64,000 nt of DNA, from contig NZ_QUNG01000013.1 in assembly GCF_003387375.1 (NCBI RefSeq), positions 18,625 to 82,624 on the forward strand. Reading direction: 5' to 3'. The stretch comes from Marinomonas pollencensis (GTDB lineage Bacteria > Pseudomonadota > Gammaproteobacteria > Pseudomonadales > Marinomonadaceae). Below, in pieces: positions 18,944 to 27,845 of this stretch; within the stretch, counting starts at the first letter, position 1; each line of letters begins with the position of its first letter. A program made the position numbers and the translations under genes. The notes below the pieces were generated by a model, which did no database searches, was not told the DNA's origin, and saw only the letters and a list, made by a program, of their open reading frames with translations.

Positions 18944-18975
18944 AAAAAAAAGCCTGCATCAGCAGGCTTTTTTTT
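18944..18975. terminator. Bidirectional intrinsic terminator between secF and psd
   Basis: GCCTGC (18952-18957) pairs with GCAGGC (18962-18967), flanked by eight A and eight T, so it works for both convergent genes. A second GC-rich hairpin (GCGCCC/GGGCGC near 18907-18924) lies just before it. Confidence 0.92.
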
Positions 18976-18988
18976 GGGGTTGTCTTGT

Positions 18989-19852
18989 CTATTGGGGTTG
19001 GTTGATGGTGCCAAATGGCATGCCCATAGTGGTTGGGGTTTCAGCTTGTAGGCTCTCTTCCCAATTCACTGCATCTTTGCCGAATAGAACGATGGCGGTT
19101 GAGCCTAGTTTGAAGCGACCCATTTCTTCACCTTTTTGTATTTCGACTTGATTCAGGGCGCTGTAATCCCAGGTCACCACATTTTTATTAAAGGGCGTCA
19201 CTTGTCCTGCCCAAACTGTTTCGATGCTGGCAACAATCATAGCGCCAACCAGAATGACAGCCATCGGGCCTGCTTCGGTGTCAAATAGGCAGACCGTGCG
19301 TTCGTTGCGAGCAAAAACGCTAGGAATTTGTTCTGCGGTTACCTTGTTGACTGAAAATAATTTGCCTGGGATGTGAATCATCTTTGTGAGTTTGCCTGTC
19401 AGTGGCATGTGCACACGGTGATAATCTTTTGGCGATAAGTAAACCGTGGCAAAAGAGCCGCCTAGGAACTGGTCAGATAAAGCAGCGTCACCACCTAGTA
19501 AGCTGGTTAGGCTGTAATGATGGCCTTTCGCTTGCAAAATGGTGCCGTGTTCAATTTTACCTAATTGGCTGATGGCTCCATCTGCAGGGCAAGCAATGCT
19601 GTCGCTTTGCTCGCTGATAGGGCGCAGTTCTGGGCGAATAGCGCGGGTGAAAAAATCATTAAAGTTGCGGTAAGACAGAGGGTCACTGTTGATTGCCTCA
19701 GACATATCAACTTGGTATTTCTTGATAAACTGAGTAATGAAAGTGTTTTTAACCCAAGATGTTTCGCATTCTGCAATTTTGCCTATCACTCTGGAAAGGG
19801 TTTTTTGTGGTGTTATTTGTTGCGCGAACGCAAAAAGTTGATCTTTGGTCAC
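18989..19852 (-). CDS. psd: Phosphatidylserine decarboxylase proenzyme
   Basis: The 287-residue protein makes phosphatidylethanolamine from phosphatidylserine at the inner membrane. The self-cleavage motif FKLGSTAIVLF gives the pyruvoyl serine (Gly-Ser cut), and YLSPKDYHRVHMP and the N-terminal NDFFTRAIRPELRP are family blocks. Length matches E. coli Psd. The gene is 23 bases behind an HDOD gene on the same strand, so they are likely co-transcribed. Confidence 0.96.
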   Translation of the reverse strand: MTKDQLFAFAQQITPQKTLSRVIGKIAECETSWVKNTFITQFIKKYQVDMSEAINSDPLSYRNFNDFFTRAIRPELRPISEQSDSIACPADGAISQLGKIEHGTILQAKGHHYSLTSLLGGDAALSDQFLGGSFATVYLSPKDYHRVHMPLTGKLTKMIHIPGKLFSVNKVTAEQIPSVFARNERTVCLFDTEAGPMAVILVGAMIVASIETVWAGQVTPFNKNVVTWDYSALNQVEIQKGEEMGRFKLGSTAIVLFGKDAVNWEESLQAETPTTMGMPFGTINQPQ

Positions 19853-19875
19853 AGGTTTTTCCTAGTTTAAAGTGT

Positions 19876-21363
19876 CTATCTGGGATTGTGGCTGATAAGC
19901 ATCACAATTTTCTTTAGGGTCGAGTAATCTTTGTTGTTAAATTGTTGGGCAGTGACTAGCCAAAAAATCCCCGTTTCTGTTGCTGAGATTGGGGTTGACG
20001 CAAGCATCAATTGGCCGTTTTTATCAATCAGGCTGTCCGCTAAATAAGGAAGGTCGTTAATCAGCTCGACAAGAGTTCGCCCTTGGCAATGGATGGCGGA
20101 GCGTTTACGAACCAGCTTTTCAAATAAGGGCGACGGCATATTCCATTTTACCTTTTTTATCATGGCGACATCTTGCCCATATTGCATGGCAGGACTAATT
20201 TTTCCCTCGCTATGTTTCAGTAAGATGGCTTGCTCGGCGTTTGGTATCGAGATTTTAATGGTTTTTAATGCCAGATTCAGCTTTTCTTTTGTAGTAAGAG
20301 TAGGGTTTGCAAGCTGGGTTTTGAGTTTATCGAGCGCAGAGCGTGGTGCTTTAGTTTTTGGTTTGGTTTGTTTGACTGCCGGTAGATAGAGGGTGGGTGA
20401 TAATAGTTGGCAGGCCAGTGGTGCTTTAGCTGTGTTGAGATAAAGGGTCGCGGCTTCCGCGCAGCCTAAATGCGCGCTCTGGATCGCTTTGCCCAAGTAG
20501 TCATGGGTGATGGTGGCGATGACGCGATAGTAAAAATGCAATGTGTTGCCTTGCCAGCCGTGGAGTAATGCCTCTTGAATGAGTTTGTTGGCGCAATACA
20601 CAAACATCAGCGGGCTATTGGCTAAAATTGTCAGCCGTTTGTCTTCAATAAAACCAGGGAGTTGATCTGGCGTGTGGCTTAACCTGGCGAGGGTTTTAAG
20701 TTCTTCGTTGTTGGGGACGTGGCTGGTGAGAAAAGATTCAATGATGGCTCTCGGGGCATGCCAGTATTTGCACATGTGGACGGTGATTTCGTCAATACGA
20801 CAGCCAAGAACGCTGACTTCGGCGTGGGCTGCGTTTTCTCCGGCGCGTAATTTGCCTTGTAGGCGTTCCATGGTTGGCTGGGCGAAAAACCACATTAACC
20901 AGCGTGCTGCGTTTCTAAAAAACGTCAGCCAGAAGATCTCTTCGTGTTCAGTGCTTTTGGCAACTGACCAGCGCTGAGCAATGCCTGCTGCTTCGTAACT
21001 GGTTTGTATTTCTTGTAAAAAAGCCCTGTGAGCTGGATTATTATTGTCATGTTGATAGGGGGCTAGTGTGGCAAGACTTTGCTTTATGCCGTTTATGCCT
21101 AGCATTGAGCCTGCGTGGTACGGGTTTTTGATTTCGCCACGTTTATTGGGGATGATTTTATTTGCTTGGTTAAGCAGTGCAAACGCCACCATGGGTTGGT
21201 GTTTGATTTTGGTTTGTAAGTTTTCAATGGTAGCATCTGGGTGCGATATGTGTTTCTTTAAACTTGCTAAGTTTTCGGACCTAACAGGCAGTTTGTGTTC
21301 CTTTAGAAAGCGTAGCCATTTATTAAGGCCATAAGGTGACTTGTCATTCATAGGTCGCTGCAT
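19876..21363 (-). CDS. HDOD-like signalling domain protein
   Basis: The 495-residue protein has an N-terminal to central region resembling HDOD domains: short helices leading to QTKIKHQPMVAFALLNQANK and then AGSMLGINGIKQSLATL, an approximate match to the family's DPxLxxxLLRxAN and LG-xxx-L patterns. The catalytic HD residues are missing, as in HDOD proteins generally. The C-terminal half (KTKAPRSALDKLKTQLA onward) is unassigned. Start is uncertain: ATG 21363 has an AGAG upstream; ATG 21351 and an upstream start at 21390 are possible. It lies between psd and motAB, and HDOD proteins often regulate motility or c-di-GMP signalling. Confidence 0.65.
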   Translation of the reverse strand: MQRPMNDKSPYGLNKWLRFLKEHKLPVRSENLASLKKHISHPDATIENLQTKIKHQPMVAFALLNQANKIIPNKRGEIKNPYHAGSMLGINGIKQSLATLAPYQHDNNNPAHRAFLQEIQTSYEAAGIAQRWSVAKSTEHEEIFWLTFFRNAARWLMWFFAQPTMERLQGKLRAGENAAHAEVSVLGCRIDEITVHMCKYWHAPRAIIESFLTSHVPNNEELKTLARLSHTPDQLPGFIEDKRLTILANSPLMFVYCANKLIQEALLHGWQGNTLHFYYRVIATITHDYLGKAIQSAHLGCAEAATLYLNTAKAPLACQLLSPTLYLPAVKQTKPKTKAPRSALDKLKTQLANPTLTTKEKLNLALKTIKISIPNAEQAILLKHSEGKISPAMQYGQDVAMIKKVKWNMPSPLFEKLVRKRSAIHCQGRTLVELINDLPYLADSLIDKNGQLMLASTPISATETGIFWLVTAQQFNNKDYSTLKKIVMLISHNPR

Positions 21364-21445
21364 TAAAAGCTCTAAAATACTTGATACCATTAATCATACT
21401 GTATATTTATTAAAGAGCATACTTTGTCATATTAAGGAAGAAAAT

Positions 21446-22300
21446 ATGTTTGCGTTAGCGGGCATGCTGATTGTTATTATCAGTGTTGTGAGTGGCTATT
21501 TGGCATCGCACGGTAATATGGCTGTTTTATGGCAGCCGTTCGAAATTTTGATTATTTGTGGCGCCGCTTTGGGGGCGTTTATGATGGCTAACCCCTTTTC
21601 TTTGCAGAAAAAAGTGCTATCAATGGCGCCTCAGGTAATCACAGGCAGTCGTCACAATAAGGCGTTTTACCTTCAGCTTTTGGGGTTAGTGTATTCGTTA
21701 TTTCAAAAGAGTCGTCAGGATGGCTTTTTGGCCATTGAGGATGATATTGAATCGCCTTTTACCAGTGAGCTGTTTGCGCGTTTTCCTGATGTGTTGCGGG
21801 ATCATGAAATAGTCAATTTCTTGACCGATAATTATCGGATTTTCACTCTTACTGGGCTTCCTGCGTATGAGTTGGAAGCCATAATGGATTCAGAAATAGA
21901 GCAAATTTCCGAGGAGCTATTAGCGCCAAGTCATGCGGTAAATCGTGTGGCAGAGGCTTTGCCTGGGTTTGGTATTGTGGCTGCGGTGCTAGGGATTGTT
22001 ATTACCATGGGCTCGATTGGCGGCCCAATGACAGAAATAGGCAACCATGTGGCGGCTGCGTTGGTCGGTACTTTTTTGGGGATATTTTTTGCTTATGGCT
22101 TTATTGGTCCTGCTTCAGCGCACCTTGAAAACCTAGGGGCGCACGAATTGAAAGCCTACCTATGCATTAAATCCTGTTTGATTTCAGTGGTTTCTGGTTA
22201 TGCCCCTCCTGTGGCGGCAGAAACGGGTCGTAAATTGTTACCACCAGAGATGAGACCTACTTTTATTGAGCTGTCTGATCAGTTGAAGCAATACCGATGA
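21446..22300 (+). CDS. motA: Flagellar motor stator protein MotA
   Basis: The 284-residue inner membrane protein has four helices (about 3-20, 32-50, 167-190 and 199-222) and a cytoplasmic loop with charged residues that contact FliG. Motifs include GYLASHGNMAVLWQPFEIL, HEIVNFLTDNYRI and AAVLGIVITMGSIGGP. It is of the E. coli proton type by overall pattern. The ATG at 21446 has AAGGAAG 5 bases upstream; the longer frame from 21341 runs into the divergent gene and was rejected. motB follows after 34 bases. Confidence 0.95.
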   Translation: MFALAGMLIVIISVVSGYLASHGNMAVLWQPFEILIICGAALGAFMMANPFSLQKKVLSMAPQVITGSRHNKAFYLQLLGLVYSLFQKSRQDGFLAIEDDIESPFTSELFARFPDVLRDHEIVNFLTDNYRIFTLTGLPAYELEAIMDSEIEQISEELLAPSHAVNRVAEALPGFGIVAAVLGIVITMGSIGGPMTEIGNHVAAALVGTFLGIFFAYGFIGPASAHLENLGAHELKAYLCIKSCLISVVSGYAPPVAAETGRKLLPPEMRPTFIELSDQLKQYR

Positions 22301-22334
22301 GTATGTTGTGGCTGGTAAGTAGGGAGGTCTTGTT

Positions 22335-23240
22335 ATGGCGATAGGCTCTGGAAATATCATTATTCGCCGAGTGAAAAAAGTTAAGAAAGGTGGTCACCAT
22401 GGTGGTGCCTGGAAAATAGCTCTGGCGGACTTTGCTTTGGCTATGATGGCCTTTTTCCTGGTGTTATGGGTCATTAATGTTGCCTCGCCTGAAGAGTTGG
22501 TGACTATACAGGGGTATTTTAACGATCCCCTTGGGCAGTCGACTTCTGGTTTTAGTGCGGAGCCTATTGATTTGGGTGGCAGTCCGGCGAAAAGTACGGA
22601 AAAAAAGTTGGATCTTGATTTGCCTGATCCAGGCAGTACCAAGGAGCTCAATAAGCAACAAGAAAAAGCGCGGGATGACGCTCAAAAAGAGCGTGAGGAA
22701 ATGAATCGGGTGTTGCAGGCTGATTTAAAGAAAATGAACCTAAGCAATGCTCTGATGAATAACATCCGTATTGAAATTACGCCACAAGGGGTGCGGATTA
22801 CCTTGTTGGATGATCCTGACAAGCCAATGTTTGAGCGTGGTAGTGCGCAATTTATTCCAGATTTTGAAAACATGCTGCTCAGTATGGCCCCCATTTTTGC
22901 CAATGTTAGCAATCCGATTACCATTACAGGACACACGGATTCGGTGAAATTTGGAGGAGATGGTTTGGATAACTGGGATCTGTCCTCACGTCGAGCCAAT
23001 GCGGCGCGCCGTATTTTGGAAGAAGGTGGGGTAAATGATCGGCGTATTGCTCAGGTGATTGGCTTGTCAGACACTGTACCATACAACCGAGTGGACCCTA
23101 ATAGTCCAGAAAATCGTCGTATTAGTATTACCTTATTAACCGACTCGGCTTACAAAGAATTGCTAGCGAGAAATCGGCTTAATTACGGCCCAGTGGGTCA
23201 GCAAGATGCGTTAGATTTGTCTCCTGAAGCGGTATTTTAG
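22335..23240 (+). CDS. motB: Flagellar motor stator protein MotB
   Basis: The 301-residue partner of MotA has one N-terminal helix (about 28-48) with the essential ion-carrying D32 in ADFALAMMAFFLVLWV, a plug and linker region, and a C-terminal OmpA-like peptidoglycan-binding domain (ITGHTDSVKF, NWDLSSRRANAARR). The start has GGGAGG 7 bases upstream. MotAB provide the stator that drives the flagellum. The next gene, rsgA, is convergent. Confidence 0.96.
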   Translation: MAIGSGNIIIRRVKKVKKGGHHGGAWKIALADFALAMMAFFLVLWVINVASPEELVTIQGYFNDPLGQSTSGFSAEPIDLGGSPAKSTEKKLDLDLPDPGSTKELNKQQEKARDDAQKEREEMNRVLQADLKKMNLSNALMNNIRIEITPQGVRITLLDDPDKPMFERGSAQFIPDFENMLLSMAPIFANVSNPITITGHTDSVKFGGDGLDNWDLSSRRANAARRILEEGGVNDRRIAQVIGLSDTVPYNRVDPNSPENRRISITLLTDSAYKELLARNRLNYGPVGQQDALDLSPEAVF

Positions 23241-23258
23241 GAGAGTAAGAAAGAACAG

Positions 23259-23286
23259 CGCCTTCGTTTAGAAGGCGTTGTTGTCG
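23259..23286. terminator. Convergent hairpin between motB and rsgA
   Basis: CGCCTTC (23259-23265) pairs with GAAGGCG (23271-23277), followed on plus by a T-rich TTGTTGTC. The hairpin overlaps the rsgA stop. The T-tract is interrupted, so strength is uncertain. Confidence 0.5.
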
Positions 23287-24302
23287 CGGATTGATTGCTT
23301 GATTCTTAAGTAGCTTTCAAATCGATGTTGTTCTATTTCGCCTTTTTCAAGGGCTTCTAGAATGGCACAGCCTGGTTCTTTTTCATGGGCGCAATCTCTA
23401 AAGCGGCAGTAGCCAATATGTGGCCGAAACTCAATAAAGCCATTGAGAAGTTCTTCTTCAGAAATATGCCATAAGCCGAACTCTCGGATTCCTGGTGAGT
23501 CAATCAAATCTCCCCCTTTAGGCATGTGGAAGAGGCGAGCGGCGGTGGTAGTGTGAACCCCTTTCTTTCTTTTTTGAGAAAGCTCACCGACAGTAATGTC
23601 GACACCTGGTAACAGGGTGCTAATTAAAGACGATTTACCGACCCCAGATTGACCAACAAAAACGCTGGTTTTGTTTTGCATAAAATCATACAAAGACTCC
23701 ATGCCTGCTTGGTTAGAAATAGAGGTGCGGATAATTTGATAGCCAAGGTTTTCGTAGGTGCTCATTAATGAGTCGAGCCCAGCTTTGTTGCTCTCATTGA
23801 TGAGGTCGCTTTTGTTGAGCAAGATGACGGGTGGAATGCCGACTGTCTCTGCGGCCACCAAGTAGCGGTCAATAAGATTGGCGTGAGCCTCGGGTTCCAC
23901 CGCGATCACAATTACGATGTGGTCAATATTGGCGGCCACGGGTTTTAATCGGCCGTGCATGTCTGGGCGAGAAAGTGAGGTTGCGCGTGGCGTGGTTGCC
24001 ACCACGACACCGCCTTCATTTTGTTTTGCTCTCCAGATAACTTTGTCGCCGGTCACCAGTTGGCCCAGGTTGGCGCGTAAGTTACAGCGTGTAGCCACCC
24101 CAATAAAAGGTTCTTGGGTGCCTTCTACTTCTACCTGAGTGCCAAAATGCGACAAAATAATACCGCTGGTTTCTGGTCCTAGGTCTGAGGATTGTAACGC
24201 CTCTTCGGCGCGTTCATTACGCTTTTGTGTGCGTTCTATGCGTTCTTTTTGAATTCTTTCGATTCGCCAAGTTTGCTGTTTGGTTAGTTTTCGCTTCGAC
24301 AT
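23268..24302 (-). CDS. rsgA: Small ribosomal subunit biogenesis GTPase RsgA
   Basis: The 344-residue circularly permuted GTPase helps 30S subunit maturation. It has an N-terminal OB domain, NKSDLI (G4) ahead of the P-loop GQSGVGKSSLIS, then DSPGIREFGL (G3), and a zinc knuckle CRFRDCAHEKEPGCAI. The start at 24302 gives the usual MSKRKLTKQQ beginning; a 24-residue longer frame has no family support. It is divergent from orn with 74 bases between, the standard order in this group. Confidence 0.96.
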   Translation of the reverse strand: MSKRKLTKQQTWRIERIQKERIERTQKRNERAEEALQSSDLGPETSGIILSHFGTQVEVEGTQEPFIGVATRCNLRANLGQLVTGDKVIWRAKQNEGGVVVATTPRATSLSRPDMHGRLKPVAANIDHIVIVIAVEPEAHANLIDRYLVAAETVGIPPVILLNKSDLINESNKAGLDSLMSTYENLGYQIIRTSISNQAGMESLYDFMQNKTSVFVGQSGVGKSSLISTLLPGVDITVGELSQKRKKGVHTTTAARLFHMPKGGDLIDSPGIREFGLWHISEEELLNGFIEFRPHIGYCRFRDCAHEKEPGCAILEALEKGEIEQHRFESYLRIKQSIRDNNAF

Positions 24303-24376
24303 TAGATTCGACTGGTCATATAGTAAGGGGCATAGAGTATAATGCTTGGCATTGATAATAAAGGATTTGGGCAAAG

Positions 24377-24925
24377 ATGAGCTTTAGTAATGAAAATTTA
24401 GTGTGGATTGATCTAGAAATGACCGGATTGGATCCAGAAAAAGAAACCATCATCGAAATTGCGACCGTGGTGACGGATAAAGACTTAAATGTGTTGGCCA
24501 AAGGGCCAAACCTGGTGATTCACCAAGATAAAGCGGTAATGGATGCCATGGATGAGTGGTGTACGCAGCACCACGGAGAGTCAGGATTAACGGCGCGTGT
24601 TTTGTCATCGGATATCAGCATGGCCCAGGCTGAAGCAGAAACCATTGCTTTCTTAGAGCAGTATTTGCCTGCTGGTGCGTCCCCAATTTGCGGTAACAGT
24701 GTGGGGCAAGATCGCCGCTTCTTATATCGTTACATGCCGAAGCTAGAGGCGTTTTTCCACTACCGTTATATTGATGTGAGCACCATCAAAGAGTTGGCGA
24801 GACGTTGGAAGCCAGAGGCGTTAGAAGGTTTTACGAAAAAAGGTGCGCATCTAGCGTTGGACGATATTATGGAATCCATTGGTGAGCTGCAGCATTATCG
24901 TAGTACTATGTTTGGTTTGACCTGA
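24377..24925 (+). CDS. orn: Oligoribonuclease
   Basis: The 182-residue DEDDh 3'-5' exonuclease degrades 2-5 nt RNAs and pGpG, the breakdown product of cyclic-di-GMP. The catalytic motifs are [14 protein letters not shown] (D,E), [11 protein letters not shown] and [11 protein letters not shown] (H,D). The length is typical. It stands divergent from rsgA and is followed by a terminator. It may close the c-di-GMP turnover started by the GGDEF protein in the left part. Confidence 0.97.
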   Translation: MSFSNENLVWIDLEMTGLDPEKETIIEIATVVTDKDLNVLAKGPNLVIHQDKAVMDAMDEWCTQHHGESGLTARVLSSDISMAQAEAETIAFLEQYLPAGASPICGNSVGQDRRFLYRYMPKLEAFFHYRYIDVSTIKELARRWKPEALEGFTKKGAHLALDDIMESIGELQHYRSTMFGLT

Positions 24926-24948
24926 TATTGACAGGGTATTTTCGAAAA

Positions 24949-24976
24949 GGCGCGCTTAGTTAAGTGCGTCTTTTTT
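24949..24976 (+). terminator. Intrinsic terminator after orn
   Basis: GGCGCGCTTA (24949-24958) pairs with TAAGTGCGTC (24961-24970), including two G-U pairs, followed by six T. It overlaps the stop codon of the convergent TSUP gene. Confidence 0.75.
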
Positions 24977-25724
24977 ATATAATGGCCATGATGCCGTCGT
25001 AACTGAGTTTGAGGCCGGTGAGAAAAAGAAAAGTGAAGATGCATTTAAAAAAAGTATCAGAAGACAGCCTGTAATGCAGCCAAGCACCTAGCTGTACACC
25101 AAGGTAGGCTAGGGGAGTGAAGCATAGCGACAGTAGGATTGTGCGGCTATCAAACTCGCCAAGAAGAGAGTATGGAATGAGCTTTGCGTAGTTTATGGCG
25201 GCAAAAATAACCGCCGCAGTGGCAACATAATGGGTTTTCCCCAGCTTTGCTCTTAGTAGATGAACACTCATTGGGGCACCGCCAGCATGGGCGATAAAGC
25301 TGGTAAATCCGCCTAATGTGCACCAGCTTTTTGATGCTAGAGCGCTTAGCGGTTGAAGTGTTTGTTTGCGTTTTTCCGTGGGCCAAGAGTTGATGGAGAA
25401 GCCGATAGCAATTACCCCGACTAGTATTTTTAGCCAGTCCTCTGAAAACCAGCTAGCTGTTAGGCCGCCGATAATAACGCCTATAATAGCGGGTGGTATG
25501 CATGTTTTTAATTGTGCGGCGTCCCATTTCTGCCAAAATTTTTGTACCGTAAAAAGATCCATAAGGCAGAGCACTGGAAGCATGATTGCCGCCGCGTGCA
25601 TGGGGGAAGTTTTTAGGGAGATGAGTGGTACCGCTAGAATGCCAAAGGCACCTGAAAAACCGCCTTTAGAAATACCTGTTAAAATAACAGCCAGTGCAAT
25701 CAGTGAGATCAGTAGCCAATCCAT
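24975..25724 (-). CDS. TSUP family transporter (TauE/SafE-like)
   Basis: The 249-residue protein has about eight membrane helices and TSUP features: an N-terminal AVILTGISKGGFSGAFGILAVPLIS and a second repeat block with GGFTSFIAHAGGAPMSVHLL. Members export sulfite, sulfoacetate or related anions; the substrate here is not clear. It sits convergent to orn and divergent to nnr, a position where many gammaproteobacteria carry queG. Confidence 0.85.
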   Translation of the reverse strand: MDWLLISLIALAVILTGISKGGFSGAFGILAVPLISLKTSPMHAAAIMLPVLCLMDLFTVQKFWQKWDAAQLKTCIPPAIIGVIIGGLTASWFSEDWLKILVGVIAIGFSINSWPTEKRKQTLQPLSALASKSWCTLGGFTSFIAHAGGAPMSVHLLRAKLGKTHYVATAAVIFAAINYAKLIPYSLLGEFDSRTILLSLCFTPLAYLGVQLGAWLHYRLSSDTFFKCIFTFLFLTGLKLSYDGIMAII

Positions 25725-25761
25725 AGATAACCTTATATCTCGGGCATAGGAGATGAAAATA

Positions 25762-27255
25762 ATGAGACATATTGGTGCTTTTTCGACTCAGCCTGTTTTC
25801 AATGTGGCGTCTATCAGGCAGATAGAGAAAGCATTGTTTTCATTTGAGGGAAACAGTTTTACCGTTATGGAGCGAGCAGCTCAAGCTTTGTTTAAGCATA
25901 TTGTCACAAAATGGCCTGATGCTCAGCATTTTGTCATCTTAGCTGGGGCTGGTAATAATGGCGGAGATGGCCTGTTGTTGGCGGTTTTGCTCAAGCAGGC
26001 GGGGTTGCAGGTATTGGTGCTGGATTGTGCTCACTCCCCACGCAGCGGTGATGCTCTGCGTGCCTTTGAGGCAGCGCAACGGGCTAAGGTAAACGTTGAG
26101 TTGTTTTCTATTGAGCAGGTATGTTCCGCTGCGGTTGTGGTGGATGGGGTGTTGGGGATTGGTGCACGTTTGCCGCTTAGGGAAGATTTGCAGTGCGTGG
26201 TGCACTGGATCAATCAGACCAAGCATAAGGGGGCGGCCGTGGTGGCCATCGACCTGCCGACTGGGGTTGATGCGGATACTGGCTATGCTCAGCAATGTGT
26301 TGAGGCGGACTTAACCATATCTATGGTGCAGCTAAAAATAGGCAACTTACTTGGACGTGGTGGCATAGCGGCCGGACAGTTAATAAATGACAGTTTGGGT
26401 TCGCAGTCAATAATGGCTGAAATGTCGTTAGCGGGTGGTCAGCTGCACTGGCTGGATGTGCGACAGTTCGTAAAACAGAAGCCTTGCCCGCGTTATTTGG
26501 ACAGTCATAAAGGCAGTTATGGTCATGTTGCTGTTGTTGGGGGTGATCATGGCTATGGTGGGGCGGCTTTGATGGCGAGTGAAGCGGCATCGAAAACCGG
26601 CGCAGGAACCGTTGCGTTACTTACTCGATGGGAACATGTGACAGCTTCGTTGGTGCGTAATCCGAATGTTATGGCGTTTGATGCACAGCAGGAACAAGTG
26701 TTGTCATTAGGTATTCGCAATCACTGTGTGTTGGTGTTGGGTCCAGGGTTGGGGCGCGCACGGTGGGGGCAGCAGCTATTTACACAAATGATGGCTTTGT
26801 CTTTGCCTACCGTGCTGGATGCTGATGGGCTTTTTTGGTTGTCACAAGACTCTGAGGTTGAGTTGCCAATAGGCTCTGTTATTACGCCTCATTTGGGGGA
26901 GGCTGCTCGCTTATTGGGTTGGCAAATTGAGCAAGTGAACCGCTCGCCAATAAAGGCTGCGTTATTGCTGGCGCGGCGTTATCGCTGTGTCGTGGTGTTG
27001 AAAGGAGTGACAACATTGGTGGTCAATGAGCGAGGAGACGTGTATATGGCAGGCAAATCTGAACCTGTGTTATCTAAAGGTGGTTCGGGGGATGTGTTGA
27101 GTGGCATGCTTGGTGCTACGCTGGCCTACTATAAAGACACTTTGGAGGCTGCTTTAATGGCGGTTTCTTGGCACAATTACGCCGCAGGTGAAATGGCGGT
27201 GCATAAGGGGGTTCATTGTGGTCAGCCTTATGATGTATTGGATTATTTAGATTGA
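25762..27255 (+). CDS. nnr: Bifunctional NAD(P)HX epimerase/dehydratase
   Basis: The 497-residue fusion repairs damaged NAD(P)H hydrates. The N-terminal epimerase domain (about 1-210) shows the AGAGNNGGDGLL loop and the C-terminal ADP-dependent dehydratase domain (about 240-490) shows GGDHGYGGAALMASEAA and SKGGSGDVLSGMLGA. The second ATG (25762) is chosen because AGGAG lies 9 bases ahead; the first ATG (25753) directly abuts that site. It starts the tsaE-amiB-mutL-miaA-hfq-hfl run. Confidence 0.94.
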   Translation: MRHIGAFSTQPVFNVASIRQIEKALFSFEGNSFTVMERAAQALFKHIVTKWPDAQHFVILAGAGNNGGDGLLLAVLLKQAGLQVLVLDCAHSPRSGDALRAFEAAQRAKVNVELFSIEQVCSAAVVVDGVLGIGARLPLREDLQCVVHWINQTKHKGAAVVAIDLPTGVDADTGYAQQCVEADLTISMVQLKIGNLLGRGGIAAGQLINDSLGSQSIMAEMSLAGGQLHWLDVRQFVKQKPCPRYLDSHKGSYGHVAVVGGDHGYGGAALMASEAASKTGAGTVALLTRWEHVTASLVRNPNVMAFDAQQEQVLSLGIRNHCVLVLGPGLGRARWGQQLFTQMMALSLPTVLDADGLFWLSQDSEVELPIGSVITPHLGEAARLLGWQIEQVNRSPIKAALLLARRYRCVVVLKGVTTLVVNERGDVYMAGKSEPVLSKGGSGDVLSGMLGATLAYYKDTLEAALMAVSWHNYAAGEMAVHKGVHCGQPYDVLDYLD

Positions 27256-27287
27256 ACGGCCAGCAACTATTGAGGAATGACAAAGTA

Positions 27288-27755
27288 ATGCGAGTTGAAA
27301 AAGAAGTGTATGGCGAAGAGGCCATGGAGGCATTTGGTGCTGGCTTGGCGCAAGCGTTTAATAAAGGTGCGGTGGTTTACCTTGAAGGGGATCTTGGTAT
27401 GGGTAAAACAACCATGGTGCGTGGCGTATTACGAGGCCTAGGATATGAAGGTCCAGTGAAGAGTCCGACGTATACGCTTGTTGAGCCTTATGAGTTTACC
27501 GACTTAGAAGTGTTTCATTTTGATTTGTATCGCGTGGGCGATGCGGAAGAATTGGAATACATGGGGATTCGGGACTATTTTACAGAACGCGGCGTGTGCT
27601 TGATTGAGTGGGCTGAAATGGGGCTTGGCGTGTTGCCTGAGGCTGATGTGATTGTCTCGATTGAGCGTATTGCTCAAGGGCGCAAAGTGGTCGTCGCTTC
27701 GGGCACTGAAAAAGGCTCGTTGGCTTTGCGCAGTTTATCGGAGGTGAAGATTTAG
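27288..27755 (+). CDS. tsaE: tRNA threonylcarbamoyladenosine biosynthesis ATPase TsaE
   Basis: The 155-residue protein is the ATPase of the TsaBDE complex that makes t6A37 in tRNA. It has a P-loop GDLGMGKTTMVRGVL and the SPTYTLVEPYE, FHFDLYRVGDAEEL and LIEWAE family blocks. The ATG at 27288 has GAGGAA about 10 bases upstream; an earlier TTG overlapping the nnr stop would add 12 residues. nnr-tsaE-amiB-mutL-miaA order is conserved in gammaproteobacteria. Confidence 0.94.
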   Translation: MRVEKEVYGEEAMEAFGAGLAQAFNKGAVVYLEGDLGMGKTTMVRGVLRGLGYEGPVKSPTYTLVEPYEFTDLEVFHFDLYRVGDAEELEYMGIRDYFTERGVCLIEWAEMGLGVLPEADVIVSIERIAQGRKVVVASGTEKGSLALRSLSEVKI

Positions 27756-27777
27756 TTGGTCTGTTAATGTCTTTCTA

Positions 27778-27806
27778 CTGACTAAGATTGAGATCCACTT
27801 AGTCAG
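27778..27806. other. Inverted repeat between tsaE and amiB
   Basis: CTGACTAAG (27778-27786) and CTTAGTCAG (27798-27806) form a perfect 9-bp stem with an 11-base loop. No T-run follows, so it is not a normal terminator; it could be an operator or mRNA structure. Confidence 0.5.
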
Positions 27807-27845
27807 CAGTTATAGTGTGTCACATATACTAGCTAGCTGTCTGAT

